The notes: a model not told the origin generated them from the letters alone. A DNA stretch of 64,000 nt from Eutrigla gurnardus (GCA_963514095.1 OY741275.1:5939389-6003388), one strand, 5' to 3'; positions 33,243 through 44,701 are shown, counted from the first letter of the stretch. Program-made: numbers and translations.

Positions 33243-36200
33243 CTATGCACGTGAAAGCGCATCTGCCACAACATTTTCGCGACCACGGATGTGTTGGATG
33301 TTAATATTGAAAGCTTGCAATATTAAGCACCAGCGCATTAGCCGTTGGTTGTGATTGCGCATCCGGTCCAGGAAAGTTAGCGGGTTGTGATCTGTATAAA
33401 CAGTCACCGGATGCGCTGCACCACCAACGTAAACTTCAAAGTGCTGGAGCGCCAGCACGAGGGCAAGGGCCTCTTTTTCTATAGTGGAATAAGCGCGTTG
33501 ATGGCAGTTAAACTTTCTAGAAAAAAAACAAACGGGATGTTCCAGTCCGTCATTACCACCCTGCATAAGTACTGCACCGGCTCCTAGATCACTTGCATCT
33601 ACCGCAAGAACAAAGGGGACAGTAAAGTTAGGAGCGGCGAGCACAGGGGCCGTTGTGAGCAACGCTTTGATTAAATTAAAAGCGACACGACTCTCCTCGG
33701 TCCATACAAAAGACCGTTTGGTGCTGAGGAGGTCAGTCAGAGGGGCGGCTACCACGGAGAAATTTTTGCAGAAGGACCTGTAATAGCCGACCATACCAAG
33801 GAAGCGTCTAAGTTCACGACGAGTTGTGGGGGCAGGATATTTAAGAATGGCCTCAACCTTCGAGTGCACCGGGCGCACTTCACCGCCACCAACCACTTTG
33901 CCCAAATAAACAACTTTGGCTTGGCCAAACTCGCATTTTGCCAGACTTACTGTCAGACTTGCAGCGGACAATCTTTCAAACACGTCTCTCAGATGGCTAA
34001 CGTGAGAACCCCAGGTGGCGCTGTACACCACCAAGTCGTCGAGGTACGCCTCACAGTTAGACAATCCAGCAAGAATGTGGTTGACCAACCGTTGAAACGT
34101 AGCTGGTGCATTCTTAAGACCAAACGCCATGACAGTGTATTGTAAAAAACTGTCTGGTGTAACGAATGCGGCTATTTCTTTAGCACGCTCAGTCAGAGGA
34201 ATTTGCCAATAACCTTTTAGAAGGTCAATCTTACTCACGTAAACAGCTGAGCCAAGGCGATCTACGCAATCGTCCATGCGTGGTAACGGAAAACTATCGG
34301 GCTTGGTCACAGCGTTGACTTTTCGAAAGTCTGTGCAAAATCTTGAAGTGCCGTCTGGCTTTGGCACGAGAAGGCAGGGCGAACTCCACGGGCTGAAACT
34401 CTGCTCAGCAATACCATGGTCTACCATGAACTTAACTTCTTTTTGAAGTTGGAGGCGTTTTAGTGGGTTGGCGCGGTAAGGGTGTTGTTTAATGGGTCTG
34501 CTTTCCCCAACATCAATATCGTGAGCAATGACTGTGGTACGACCTGGAACATCCGAAAACAAATTAATATTAGAAGAGAAAAGAGAAATTAAATCTTCAC
34601 GTTCTGAATTAGGTAAATGTGAAAAAAAATGGTTCAGATCCACGAGGATTTCAGAGTTCCTCAATCTGCCCTCGACGACCTCAGCGGCAGGACAGCGAAC
34701 CCCCTCGTCGTCAATGTCATGCGGCGGAGCAGCAGGTCCACGCTGTCCACACGGGGGCGCTGAAGTAGAGGCGGCAGGCCGACAGGTAACAGGCAGAGCG
34801 GTGGCAATTTCAGCACTTGCCGTGCTGGACAGCGCCACTGCTGGATCGATCACATGCCTCATTGAAGCGGGCGAGCTTTTAATGCAGGCGGGAGGATTAA
34901 TGTCAGAGTGATCCCGCTCACAGTAGCGTTTAAGCATATTGATATGACATAAACGAGATCGCTTTCTCCGGTCAGGGGTAGCTATGACGTAGTTCACATC
35001 CCCGACACGTCTTTCTACAAGATAGGGACCGGTATAGCGTGGTTGAAGCGCGGAGCCGAGAATTGGAAGAAACACCATGACTTTATCACCAGGTTTAAAT
35101 ACCCGGCGGACAGCTTTTTGGTCGTAACGCTGTTTCATTCGTTTCTGAGTAACGCCAAGGTTTTCTTTAGCCAGCTCGCAAGCTCGATGGAGCCTTAAAC
35201 GAAGTTTAGACACATAGTCAGACAGACTGCGGGGAGGAGGTGATGTGTTCGTGGTCAACATGGAGTCACTGAGCATTTTTAACGGGCCGCGTACCGTATG
35301 CCCGAAGACAAGCTCGGAGGGACTAAACCCCAAGGACTCCTGCACTACTTCACGCACAGCGAACAAGGCAAACGGAATACCTTCGTCCCAGTCACGCTCA
35401 AACTCGAGACAGAATGCGCGGAGCATTGATTTTAACGTTTGGTGGAAACGCTCGAGTGCGCCTTGTGTCTGGGGATGATAACAGCTGGACGTTGTGTGTT
35501 TAATGCCTAGCTGTTCCATAGCCTGTTTAAACACGTTGGACATAAAATTAGTGCCCTGATCTGTTTGCACTATTTTCGGGAGGCCAAAGAGAGAGAAAAA
35601 CCCCACGAGAACCTTAATAACGGCAGCTGCGGTGATTCTTCGGAGTGGTATAGCCTCTGGGAAACGTGTCAGCTTGCACATAATTGTGAGCAGATACTCC
35701 TTTCCGGACTTAGTCCGCGGCAACGGACCCACACAGTCTAGGATGACCTGTTCAAACGGTTCCGACGTGACGGGTATCGGCTGTAGCGGAGCTGGAGGAA
35801 TCAGCTGATTAGGCTTTCCCGTAACTTGGCATATGTGACATGTTTTGCAGTGTCTCGCAACGTCACTCTTGAGACCGGGCCAAAAGAAATAGCGCAAAAT
35901 GCGATCGGATGTTTTATTGATACCTAAATGACCCGCGAAATGGTGATCATGAGCAAGGCATAAGATTTCATTTCGATACGGCATCGGAATGACAATCTGA
36001 TTCAGCACACGCCACTCATCCGCAGCAGAAGCCACAAGCGGCCTCCACTTTCGCAACAAGACCCCCTCACGAATAAAATAACCATGAGGCACAGACTCAA
36101 TGTCTTTCTCAGAGACAGCCTCCGCCAATAGTGTAGAGAGAGAGGGGTCGTTTTTTTGTTCGCACACAAGTTGTTCGCGACTGGGAGACAATTTAGAAAC

Positions 36201-38054
36201 GCAAGGAACCGTAGATAGCGGGGCCGACTTCACAGACGTTTTACCACTAGCAGACGACATGGAATGAGCGATTAAAGTATCATAGAGATCAGAAAACTCA
36301 TCACTGCGTTCACGAACAGGGGTCTCTTTGGCTATTTTCGCCATGGCGCGCGTAACAACAGTGGCGTGAAAAACCTCAGGGTATTTCACAGCCACATCGT
36401 CAGGACATTCACTTTTAGAAGCCGAAGTCACAACAGGATTATGGGTTACCACAGGGTTAGGAAATACCTTCCCACCTGCCAAATCATTCCCAAGCAAAAA
36501 CGATACATTTGCAATAGGGAGAGTGGGACGTACGCCCACTTTTACAGTGCCCGTGACCAAGTCAGAAGAGAGTGAAATCTCATGTAGTGGCACATTCACA
36601 AATCCCATATCAAAACCCTGGACTAAGACACTCGCACCAACGTGGGACTTTTCACTGAAAGGCAGGACATTCTCCAAAATGAAACTCTGCGACGCAGCCG
36701 TGTCGCGAAGTATTTTAATAGGAATGCGTGCATTAGGCTCTTCGAGCAAAGTGACAAAACCGTCCATAATAAATGCTGCAAAAGCCTGACAAATACTCTC
36801 GTCTTTCCGAGACGTCAAAGGAAGTGTCGAAACATATAAACCCAAACCAGATTCAGTCCTGGATGAAGCCGTGGAGTTAGACTTGTTTTTCCGTTTTAGT
36901 GAAAAACAGTCGGGAATTAAATGGCCACGCTTTTTACAATATCCACAGACCGGGACATAATCTTTAGGGTTAGTCACTCCTTTATGCTCCGAAGGTGGAG
37001 TGCTTACTGCTACAGCAGGAGGAGAACCTCTTAAACTACAGTTGCGGTTGCGGTTCTGCTGAAAGTTCACATGACCAGAGCTCACGTCCCTATGCGCCAG
37101 CACGTAATCGTCAGCCAGCACCGCTGCGCTAGACGCCGTCAAATCTGTGTGCTCACTGACGAACGTGGCAACACTTTTCGGGAGACAGTTTTTAAAGTCC
37201 TCTAGAATTATTGTATCACGAAGGTCCTCAAATGTTGTTATATTCTGTGAGCTAAGCCAACGATCAAACAACAACTCTTTCTCCCGCATGAACTCGACGT
37301 GCGTGAGCGACTCAGGCTTCTGGTGATTGCGAAACTTCTGTCTGTACGCTTCAGGAACAAGTGAATAAACGCGCATGACTGATTGTTTTACTTTCTCGTA
37401 ATCAGCAGCATCCTCTAACGACAGAGAGGAGTAAGCCTGCTGCGCTTTTCCCACAAAAACGCACTGCAACGTCATGGACCACACATCCCGTGGCCATTTC
37501 AAAACCGTAGCGACTCTCTCAAAATGAGCAAAGAACTTGTCCACATCCTTCTCATTAAATGGTGGGACAAGTCTTATATTACGAGTGACATCAAAATTAT
37601 GGCTAGAAATGCCAGATTCACGAGCTTTTAAATCCAATTCTTTTAAACGAATGGCTTGGGCGAGTTCCATATCTCGCAGTCTAAGCTCATGGTCTCTCTT
37701 CTCACGCTCTCGAACCGTCTGTCTGTCTGCTTCGAGACACGTCCTTTCTCGCTCCCATTCAATCTCCTTTTCTCGTAACTCCAATCGACGGAGCTCGAGT
37801 GCCGCTTTGGTGATCATAGGTGTGATTGGAGGATCAGGAGCAGCCGGGGGTGTTACGGGTGGCACCTTGTCTCCGAATGTAAATATACCGAGACGGCCCA
37901 AAGCTTCCGTAAGACTATCTAACAGCTCTGCTTTAGATGGACTACCCCGTACCTCTATTTTATAATGACCGGCAACTCTCACCAGATCGTCGCGCGTCGC
38001 GGCAGAGAAGGCGTCGGGAGTGGGAGATTTAATAAACACGTCTAAATCGAACAT
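33243..38054 (-). CDS. gag-pol polyprotein, gmr1 order (gag-PR-IN-RT-RNaseH), 1603 aa
   Basis: I chose the ATG at 38054 (MFDLDVF); an in-frame ATG at 38189 would add 45 hydrophobic residues not typical of gag. Numbering is from 38054. Gag: charged E/R-rich coiled coil about 85-145, a capsid-like region about 155-320 (FNEKDVDKFFAHFERVA), and a CCHC zinc knuckle C-x2-C-x4-H-x4-C at 370-383. Protease: DTAAS at 451-455, with Ala where the usual active site has Gly or Ser. Integrase: H2C2 finger about 702-742, catalytic D773, D832 and E868 (D-x35-E). Linker, then RT about 1210-1380 with D1277 and YLDD 1337-1340. RNase H: D1486, E1526, D1555. The reading frame is unbroken with no gag-pol shift. It encodes everything needed to copy and insert the element through virus-like particles. 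No envelope gene. Confidence 0.95.
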   Translation of the reverse strand: MFDLDVFIKSPTPDAFSAATRDDLVRVAGHYKIEVRGSPSKAELLDSLTEALGRLGIFTFGDKVPPVTPPAAPDPPITPMITKAALELRRLELREKEIEWERERTCLEADRQTVREREKRDHELRLRDMELAQAIRLKELDLKARESGISSHNFDVTRNIRLVPPFNEKDVDKFFAHFERVATVLKWPRDVWSMTLQCVFVGKAQQAYSSLSLEDAADYEKVKQSVMRVYSLVPEAYRQKFRNHQKPESLTHVEFMREKELLFDRWLSSQNITTFEDLRDTIILEDFKNCLPKSVATFVSEHTDLTASSAAVLADDYVLAHRDVSSGHVNFQQNRNRNCSLRGSPPAVAVSTPPSEHKGVTNPKDYVPVCGYCKKRGHLIPDCFSLKRKNKSNSTASSRTESGLGLYVSTLPLTSRKDESICQAFAAFIMDGFVTLLEEPNARIPIKILRDTAASQSFILENVLPFSEKSHVGASVLVQGFDMGFVNVPLHEISLSSDLVTGTVKVGVRPTLPIANVSFLLGNDLAGGKVFPNPVVTHNPVVTSASKSECPDDVAVKYPEVFHATVVTRAMAKIAKETPVRERSDEFSDLYDTLIAHSMSSASGKTSVKSAPLSTVPCVSKLSPSREQLVCEQKNDPSLSTLLAEAVSEKDIESVPHGYFIREGVLLRKWRPLVASAADEWRVLNQIVIPMPYRNEILCLAHDHHFAGHLGINKTSDRILRYFFWPGLKSDVARHCKTCHICQVTGKPNQLIPPAPLQPIPVTSEPFEQVILDCVGPLPRTKSGKEYLLTIMCKLTRFPEAIPLRRITAAAVIKVLVGFFSLFGLPKIVQTDQGTNFMSNVFKQAMEQLGIKHTTSSCYHPQTQGALERFHQTLKSMLRAFCLEFERDWDEGIPFALFAVREVVQESLGFSPSELVFGHTVRGPLKMLSDSMLTTNTSPPPRSLSDYVSKLRLRLHRACELAKENLGVTQKRMKQRYDQKAVRRVFKPGDKVMVFLPILGSALQPRYTGPYLVERRVGDVNYVIATPDRRKRSRLCHINMLKRYCERDHSDINPPACIKSSPASMRHVIDPAVALSSTASAEIATALPVTCRPAASTSAPPCGQRGPAAPPHDIDDEGVRCPAAEVVEGRLRNSEILVDLNHFFSHLPNSEREDLISLFSSNINLFSDVPGRTTVIAHDIDVGESRPIKQHPYRANPLKRLQLQKEVKFMVDHGIAEQSFSPWSSPCLLVPKPDGTSRFCTDFRKVNAVTKPDSFPLPRMDDCVDRLGSAVYVSKIDLLKGYWQIPLTERAKEIAAFVTPDSFLQYTVMAFGLKNAPATFQRLVNHILAGLSNCEAYLDDLVVYSATWGSHVSHLRDVFERLSAASLTVSLAKCEFGQAKVVYLGKVVGGGEVRPVHSKVEAILKYPAPTTRRELRRFLGMVGYYRSFCKNFSVVAAPLTDLLSTKRSFVWTEESRVAFNLIKALLTTAPVLAAPNFTVPFVLAVDASDLGAGAVLMQGGNDGLEHPVCFFSRKFNCHQRAYSTIEKEALALVLALQHFEVYVGGAAHPVTVYTDHNPLTFLDRMRNHNQRLMRWCLILQAFNINIQHIRGRENVVADALSRA

Positions 38055-38290
38055 GGCGAAAAAACAGCCAAAGAAGCAGCAGACAAAACCGGTAAAAAAT
38101 TCATAAAAAGCGAGAAAAATGAAAGACAGTGCTGGTAGCCTGGCACACTGGGAAAAATTGAAATACTGGATCAAAAACGCAAACCCCATAACGCGTCAAA
38201 AAGGGTAAACAAATGCGCGGACGCAGTAAAAACGACAAATAGACAATTTAGATGTGCAATCCTTGGGATAAACACGCAAAACATGTTCAA

Positions 38291-38308
38291 ATCCCGGACG
38301 AGCCCCCA
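38291..38308 (-). promoter_or_regulatory. primer-binding site complementary to tRNA-Pro
   Basis: On the minus strand TGGGGGCTCGTCCGGGAT lies 4 bp inside the 5' LTR. It is the 18-nt complement of the 3' end of tRNA-Pro, the well-known proline-type primer site. It primes first-strand DNA synthesis. Confidence 0.9.
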
Positions 38309-38312
38309 TTTA

Positions 38313-38724
38313 TGTTACGAGCCCACATTAAAAACGTGTGAACAACTAACATAATAACTCAAAGAAACGGATTTTCTGGAAAGAAAAAGTTTTGGTTTAT
38401 TTCTTTTCCATATATCGGTTTAGTTAACAGAAAAGAGAGGGTTGCCACAAAAACAGAAAAGAAAGCAACCGCTCCCGCCATAAAATAAAAGATCCAAGAT
38501 CAACAATAATACATACAGGTTTGAACAACAGGGTTCTAGTTCAACAAAAGAAAAAGTGCGACCAGCCAGCGTCTGCCACGTCGAGCGTGTGAGAGAAAAA
38601 GAGAGACAGCCATCTTAGAAGTAGGCAGGCTTATATACTCGGGAGGGCCGGCCTTTTCAATTAGTCACTGCAAGGTAACGTCCAGTCTCCTCCTACCAGG
38701 AACAAGGAGGCAGGACCCGTAACA
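38313..38724 (-). repeat. 5' LTR of the gmr1-like element
   Basis: 412 bp, same termini and length as 32665-33076, one substitution apart. As the 5' LTR on the minus strand it should hold the element's promoter. I did not identify a convincing TATA box. Confidence 0.97.
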
Positions 38725-38729
38725 ACAGC

Positions 38730-39044
38730 TCTATCTCCAGCTTTGTTTCTTGTTCACCCACGACTAGAACACAAAAGACCAAATTTAGCCAGGCCCATCC
38801 TTCCACCTAGATCAATGAGCAGCATCACACAACTGTCAGGAAGATATGATTTTTACACTTTACTCCCCATATATCTTTTCTGTTTGCAAAATGTGCATGT
38901 GATGGTGAACATGTGTGTGTATGTGTCTTTGTGTATATCATGCATTAATTGGATGGTCTTCCTCTCAGCTTTTGTCATGTTACAGCACTGCAAGAGATAA
39001 AGAGGAAGCCACCCACATGAAGGGCATCGTAGATCGAGCTACAT

Positions 39045-39129
<85 letters not shown>

Positions 39130-40933
39130 AGCAGGCAGGCAGGGCCGAAACGTTTTTATTTTGTATTTTTAATATTTATTCAGGAATTTGTTATTACACT
39201 GTACACTATGTGGTCATTGTATTCTCCAGCTTTTTAATAATCTGTCAAAAGTGGATGCCAGTGAATTAAGCAAACTGCCACAGCATCCTCAATTTCTCGA
39301 TCCACTCTTGCCCAAGTTGAAGTGGTTATCTAAGTTTAGGCATGGCTAGCTAACATAGAAGAAACCACCAAGAATAAGCTTGATTTTAAAAATGATTCAA
39401 TTCAGCCGAGTGTTTCCAATGAAAGAAGCTAACAGCACTAGCTCCCAAATTGTAGCAAGAATTGATTTTAGTTGGAAAGATGAAAGCCCCTTGAAAAGAC
39501 ATGTTGAAACGTATAAGGTACGTCATCTTAAATAAATTATAGCACATAGATGAAACCGCTTACAGCAAAACGATGCAGTCTAAACAATACCTGCAATGTA
39601 CATGAACCCATGTACTTTGTGATAAATCATCCTCTAAATTGTGCCTACCTAATTGGCTTATAAGAAATGTGTCATTTTAGATTCCAAGCAAGATCTTAAT
39701 TATGTGATCTTACATGAAGATTCAATGCCCGTTTCAGCAGAGATAAACAGGATGGAGGGATCTTAAAGACAACGTAGACTCTTTGAATACCACACAACTT
39801 AAAAATGCTGCATTAATGTGATATAGTCAAAACTCTGGGTGCTGTAGTTATTTAAATCAAGCATAGGCCATCATTCTTCAGTTATTTGGTTTTGGATATA
39901 TATTATGTGAATGAATAATACATTGTTTCTCCTGCTCTGCCTGTCGTTATTAAAGACATATAAAAACCAAATACATAAATCATGGAAGGACATGAATTAG
40001 AAAGCAACTAAACATGCTGGCCACTTGAAGCACAGGTATAGATTTAAAAAACAACAACAATTTAGGTTTTCACTAATCAAATGAATGACATGCCTAACAA
40101 ATAAAAGGAACTCACACTAAATTCCAGTTAATCCACTATAACCATGAAGTGGTCCTGCTCACTGATTAGAATTTGATCCGCTATAGCCAGGACACTGTGA
40201 TAACATGATAGCTCCCTATAAGCGTCCTATCATGTCGAGATGGTGACCCTAGATATGTGAACTATCCTAACCATTTGATCTCCATGCCTAACCTCAACCA
40301 TGTCTTGTCATGCCATGTCTTTTGTTGTTTATAATAATCACTTGTATAAAAATGTGGCATTTTAGAGATGGTCATTAGCTCCTGAAAAAGACATTTTCAT
40401 ATCTTATTTTTGGGTCCAGAAACCCACATGACAACTAATTTCTCTGCTGAATCCGTATCGTTAGCCATTATCTGTTTGAACTCTTGGCTTTGGAGCTGTG
40501 TATAAACAGCGTCTCGAGATTTCTCGATTTCATGGGGAATTTATTGTCATCCTCTGCCTAAGTCCCATGAATGTATTTACTGCAAGAAGCAATTCAGATG
40601 TCACACTCGCCACCCTCGTGCATGTTCTGAAAGGCGTTCAGTTGAGCCAGATAGCAAGCCTCCATGGGATGAGTTGGAAGGAGATGAGAAAGAGGAGCGG
40701 GCGGGTGGGTGCTTTAAGTCAGTCAGAATGACTCTGGAGGTCACTCAGAGCTGCAACTAACTGCTGTCTCGCTTTCCAGCTCCCCAAACCTCCAAAAGCT
40801 CGTCATTGTGTGCCTCTACTGTGGGAGCTAAGCTGATTTTTTTTAAACAATGGCAATAGTAATGGCCTTGCTCTCAGCCTCTGGCTCCAAGGGGATTGCT
40901 GAATATTTCACTGCCCTGTGGTTGTGTGTGTGT
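38730..40933. other. intronic DNA; only a (TC)n tract recognised
   Basis: Apart from the microsatellite at 39046-39126 I see no gene, RNA or classified transposon. The sequence is A/T-rich and its short open frames are incidental. Confidence 0.5.
39046..39126. repeat. (TC)n microsatellite
   Basis: About 40 CT units with one G interruption near 39081. Confidence 0.97.
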
Positions 40934-40941
40934 GTCCGTAC

Positions 40942-42084
40942 TAGGGCTGAACGATTTATCGTTTTCTGACCGAAATTGCGATTTCAGACAACGCTATCAT
41001 GTGATCGCCAAAGCTGCGGTTTTTGCAGCGCTCCTGACTCACCCAGGATCTGTTGTCAACTATTTTACACATGCCGTCTCCCGACCATCCTGCCAAGCTC
41101 ACCAATCAGACTACTCGTGAACAGGTCACGCTAACCAATCAGTATTAACCTGCTCCGTATTTGTAATTAGTCAGAAATTACTTCAACTGGACCAGAAGCG
41201 GAGTTAGGGGATTTAATCGCCAAGAAAAACAGCACGTCCGTCATTTGGGAGTATTTCGTGTTTGAGGCTGCAGAAACGGGTACTGTGCAAAACCTGTCGC
41301 GCTAAAGTTGCAACATCCAGCGGAAACACAACCAATATATACCGGTGCTATAATCTCCCGCGAGAGGGTGCATTTCACGGCAGGGGCGCTGATCACGGCA
41401 CAACACCGGCACTTGAAAAATCACCACAGACATTTGCATGACGCGTGCATGACGAAAAAGTCCGGTGACTATGATGATCAGGCCCACTGTACAGACTACA
41501 ATTACAGCATCTTTTGCCAGTGTAACTCCGTACGATAAGAGCAGCGGAAGACACCGGAAAGACGGATTTAAAAACCTCCTCCGCACGCTGGACAGATATA
41601 CGATTCCCTCCCGCTCCGACCTCTAACAGGTTGCCGTCCCACAGCTATACGCGGAGTGCAAAGAAAAAGTGGTAACCAATAAACGAATGACCCACCTATT
41701 TTAATGTCTGACATATTTTTTAGAAGGGTCATTTTATTTCAATAACAGTTTTTGTATTTGATTTACAATTAAATTATTACAGTTAAGTATTTTTGCACAT
41801 TTTAAGACAGTCAAAGATGGCTCTTTTAGTTCATTTGTAATAACTGCCATTGGTCAAGGACTTTAAAGAATGAACATGCATGTTTCTTGTTAATAAATTC
41901 ATTTGGAAGCAATTTTTAACTTTAGTCCTTGCATTAGAGTAATAGCATTCAATGTTTTAATGTTACTGTACATTGTGAATATTACACTGAAGCTTGATTT
42001 GAAGGAAATCGTGAATCAAATCGAAATCGCAATATCTGTCAGAAAAATCGCAATTAGATCTTTTCCTAAAATCGTTCAGCCCTA
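40942..42084 (+). mobile_element. hAT element, TSD GTCCGTAC, with decayed BED-finger sequence
   Basis: The termini TAGGGCTGAACGATTTATCG and ...AAAATCGTTCAGCCCTA are flanked by exact 8-bp duplications GTCCGTAC (40934-40941, 42085-42092). On the plus strand near 41210 the phrase LIAKKNSTSVIWEYF is the BED-finger lead-in of a ZBED-type transposase, soon ended by stops. The rest of the transposase is missing, so it is non-autonomous. Confidence 0.93.
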
Positions 42085-42092
42085 GTCCGTAC

Positions 42093-43600
42093 GTTGTAAT
42101 TGTGTGTTTGAGTCTGTATGAGACTGTGGCACATCGGGGTGCATGAATCAGGGCTGTTGGTCCTTCGGGAATGAGGGATGGCTAAGAGCAGATTGTGGTG
42201 CTTCTCTAGAACAGGCGGTTTTGTGAAGGTCACGGCTCTGAATAGACATCAAGAGGGAGGGCCACCTGCCCAAAAATGTCTGCTGCTTTATTTTAAAATT
42301 ATATTAAAGGTCTGAGTACAGTTCATTAAAATATATGCAAAAAAGCACTATTTAAATTTACCTAAATGTTCTAAACTATTTGAGTGGTCGTAATGGAGCC
42401 CTCAAGTGTTTACCACAGGTTGAACATTTATTTTTTGTGGTTTCCTTGGAGCAGCATTAAGCATCGGGATCCTTCAAAGCAGCAGTAAATATACAACCTT
42501 TCTCATGCTGGCACATTATTGCACCATTCTGGGAGACTTTAAAATCAGTCTGCACTTTGGATTGCATTTGGATATTTTGGAACCAATGAAAATAAAATAC
42601 CAACACATTTTTGGCTGGCAACAGGAATGAATCAAATGAGAAACGATGTTTCCTTTCACATAACAACCCGACAAGATATTTGTGGCTAAACTTTTCACTC
42701 TCAAGCTCGTCAGTCGATGGGGAAGGGAGGAGAAGAGCAGTTTTTCATCTCCCTCAGACTCTGACCTTAATAACACAGGTCCAGTCCTCGGCTGCCAGTT
42801 TGTTCCAAAGCGAGCTGGAGCGTATAATGCGGCATGATTAATCCATTTATGGTGGTAATATAGATATGGGGTCACGTGGAAATAAACAGACTGCTGTGGA
42901 AGGAGATAATGGAGTGACTGTCTGCCCAAAGGGGCACAGAATAAGACACAATGCATGATTTAGTTCAGTTGTCCTATGGTGCTCAGACACAGGTCTGTGT
43001 GTGTGTGTGTGTGTGTTTGAATTGGAAAATGACAATCAATGAGAGGTGAGCTAATAGATGATGATTTAAACATTTTAAACAGGTCTGATACCGACCTTTC
43101 CCACTCTGACCTTTCCACTGTCATTATTGCATATTAATGAAAGACACAGGTTGCTGATATTTTTAATTTTCCAGAATGTGTCATAAGGATAAATGCCAGT
43201 ACACCGAACCTAACCGTTGAAACCGGAAATCGGCCCGACACTAACAATCTGTGACTCTGAGGTTACTTCCAGACACCATAGATGGCCTGGCCTTAGACAA
43301 TTGATGTCTCCTTTTGAGTGACTACAATAAATTAATAATTATGCTATTAACTGTGAGGTAATAAGGCTTACAGAACTACACTTGCAAATGAGACTAATGT
43401 CTGCATCATTACATCACATCAGTGGAATAAATTGAGGGTATGAGCTTTATAACTTTCTTTCTGATCAGTGTGGATCAACAGAGACATAACACAAGACAGA
43501 GGACCTCTGATTGTCATGCAGTTGTCATGCAGGTTTATCGCAACTGCAAAATACATATGAAATACTTGAAAATCACTTTTTTAGATTTACTCCATAATGA
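42093..43600. other. intronic DNA without recognisable genes
   Basis: Contains a short (GT)n tract at about 42995-43016 and nothing else I can name. Frames up to 146 codons on the minus strand have no coding signature. Confidence 0.5.
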
Positions 43601-43604
43601 AAAA

Positions 43605-43905
43605 AATAGTTCTGAATGAACAACAGCTGAGCAGAAGCGCTTGTCAACTGTCGCCGAGAAATACGCGTCTGGTCTGAAGTCCCATAAACACACTCCTAAA
43701 CCTTGTGGAACGCCTTCCAGAAGAGTTGAAGCTGTTTTAGCTGCAAAGGGTGGACCGACGTCATATTAAACCCTATGGATTAAGAATGGGACGTCACTTA
43801 AGTTCATATGCAAGTCAAGGCAGGTGAACAAACAAAATTATTGACTTGCAGTTACATTATGTTGTTTTAGTGTTCCCTTTATTTTTTTGAGCAGTGTATA
43901 TTTTC
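43605..43905 (+). mobile_element. 3' fragment of a Tc1-like transposon joined to a hAT-like scrap
   Basis: From about 43690 the sequence reads as a transposase C-terminus (LPEELKLF then AAKGGPTSY) and continues to TTTTTTTGAGCAGTGTAT near 43900, a Tc1-type right terminal repeat. The 5' part is lost. The piece at 43605-43680 (CAGCTGAGCAGAAGCGCTTG and the following AAATACGCGTCTGGTCTGAA) matches the minus strand of 29280-29365 inside a hAT, so two unrelated repeats meet here. Confidence 0.65.
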
Positions 43906-44362
43906 CAAAGTCACTATTATAAAGTAGTCTCTATATTTGTGGAAAGCATTGGAGTTACTCCCCAGACTTACCAAACAGCTTCCACGAAAAGATGATGAAT
44001 CATGCAAAGGAACAGACTGTGTTTGTGTTGTGTCTTACTTTGGAGAGTTGTCATGGTCGAACAGGCTCTCTTCATCCTACACCACAAGCTGCTGGTTGTC
44101 GTCATGCTCCACAGTCCCAGATGTAGTCTTTCACAGTGGGTCCAAACAGACGAGAGGACAACCACCACCAGGACTCACTAGGAGTAACGACGGAGTGTGA
44201 TGGAGAAGCTGGAGGGGCACAAAGTGAACGTAAGGGATGCGAGACCTTTGACATGTGTACAACATGTACAAAGTAGCTATATGGTTATTTCAGCCATGAG
44301 TGATGAAACATTGTTGGTGTCTACATGGAAGTAAGCCCGCGCCGCTGCTGTGTGAACGTGGG

Positions 44363-44669
44363 GGAAACACTGGGTGTGTGAATTTTCTCCGCCGCTGCAA
44401 GAAAAATCCTTTAAAAAAAAATATATTTTTTTGTTTTTTTTTTGTTTGTTTTTTTACGTAGCTCCTTTTAGAAAATGTACAGCGCGTAACGTCAATTGCG
44501 CAGCACGTGGCACATCGTCACGTAACCAACATCAAAGAAGAAAAATACACAGCGAGTGTGGCAGTTGTTGGCAGTAGGCTACCCTACACGGTTGCAAAGT
44601 TACATTGATTCTAGCAGTAGCGAGTGAAGCGGAAGATCGAAGAAAGAAGGAAAGAGTGAGACAGACAGA

Positions 44670-44701
<32 letters not shown>

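Larger units (their letters stand above)
32660..38729 (-). mobile_element. full-length gmr1-like Ty3/gypsy LTR retrotransposon, TSD ACAGC
   Basis: LTRs of 412 bp (32665-33076 and 38313-38724) bound a single long minus-strand ORF. ACAGC is duplicated at 32660-32664 and 38725-38729. From 5' to 3' on the minus strand: LTR, tRNA-Pro primer site, gag, protease, integrase, reverse transcriptase, RNase H, polypurine tract, LTR. Integrase before RT is the defining gmr1 arrangement, otherwise typical of Ty1/copia. With one LTR difference and no stop or frameshift, this is a recent and potentially active insertion in the host intron, antisense to the host gene. Confidence 0.96.
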
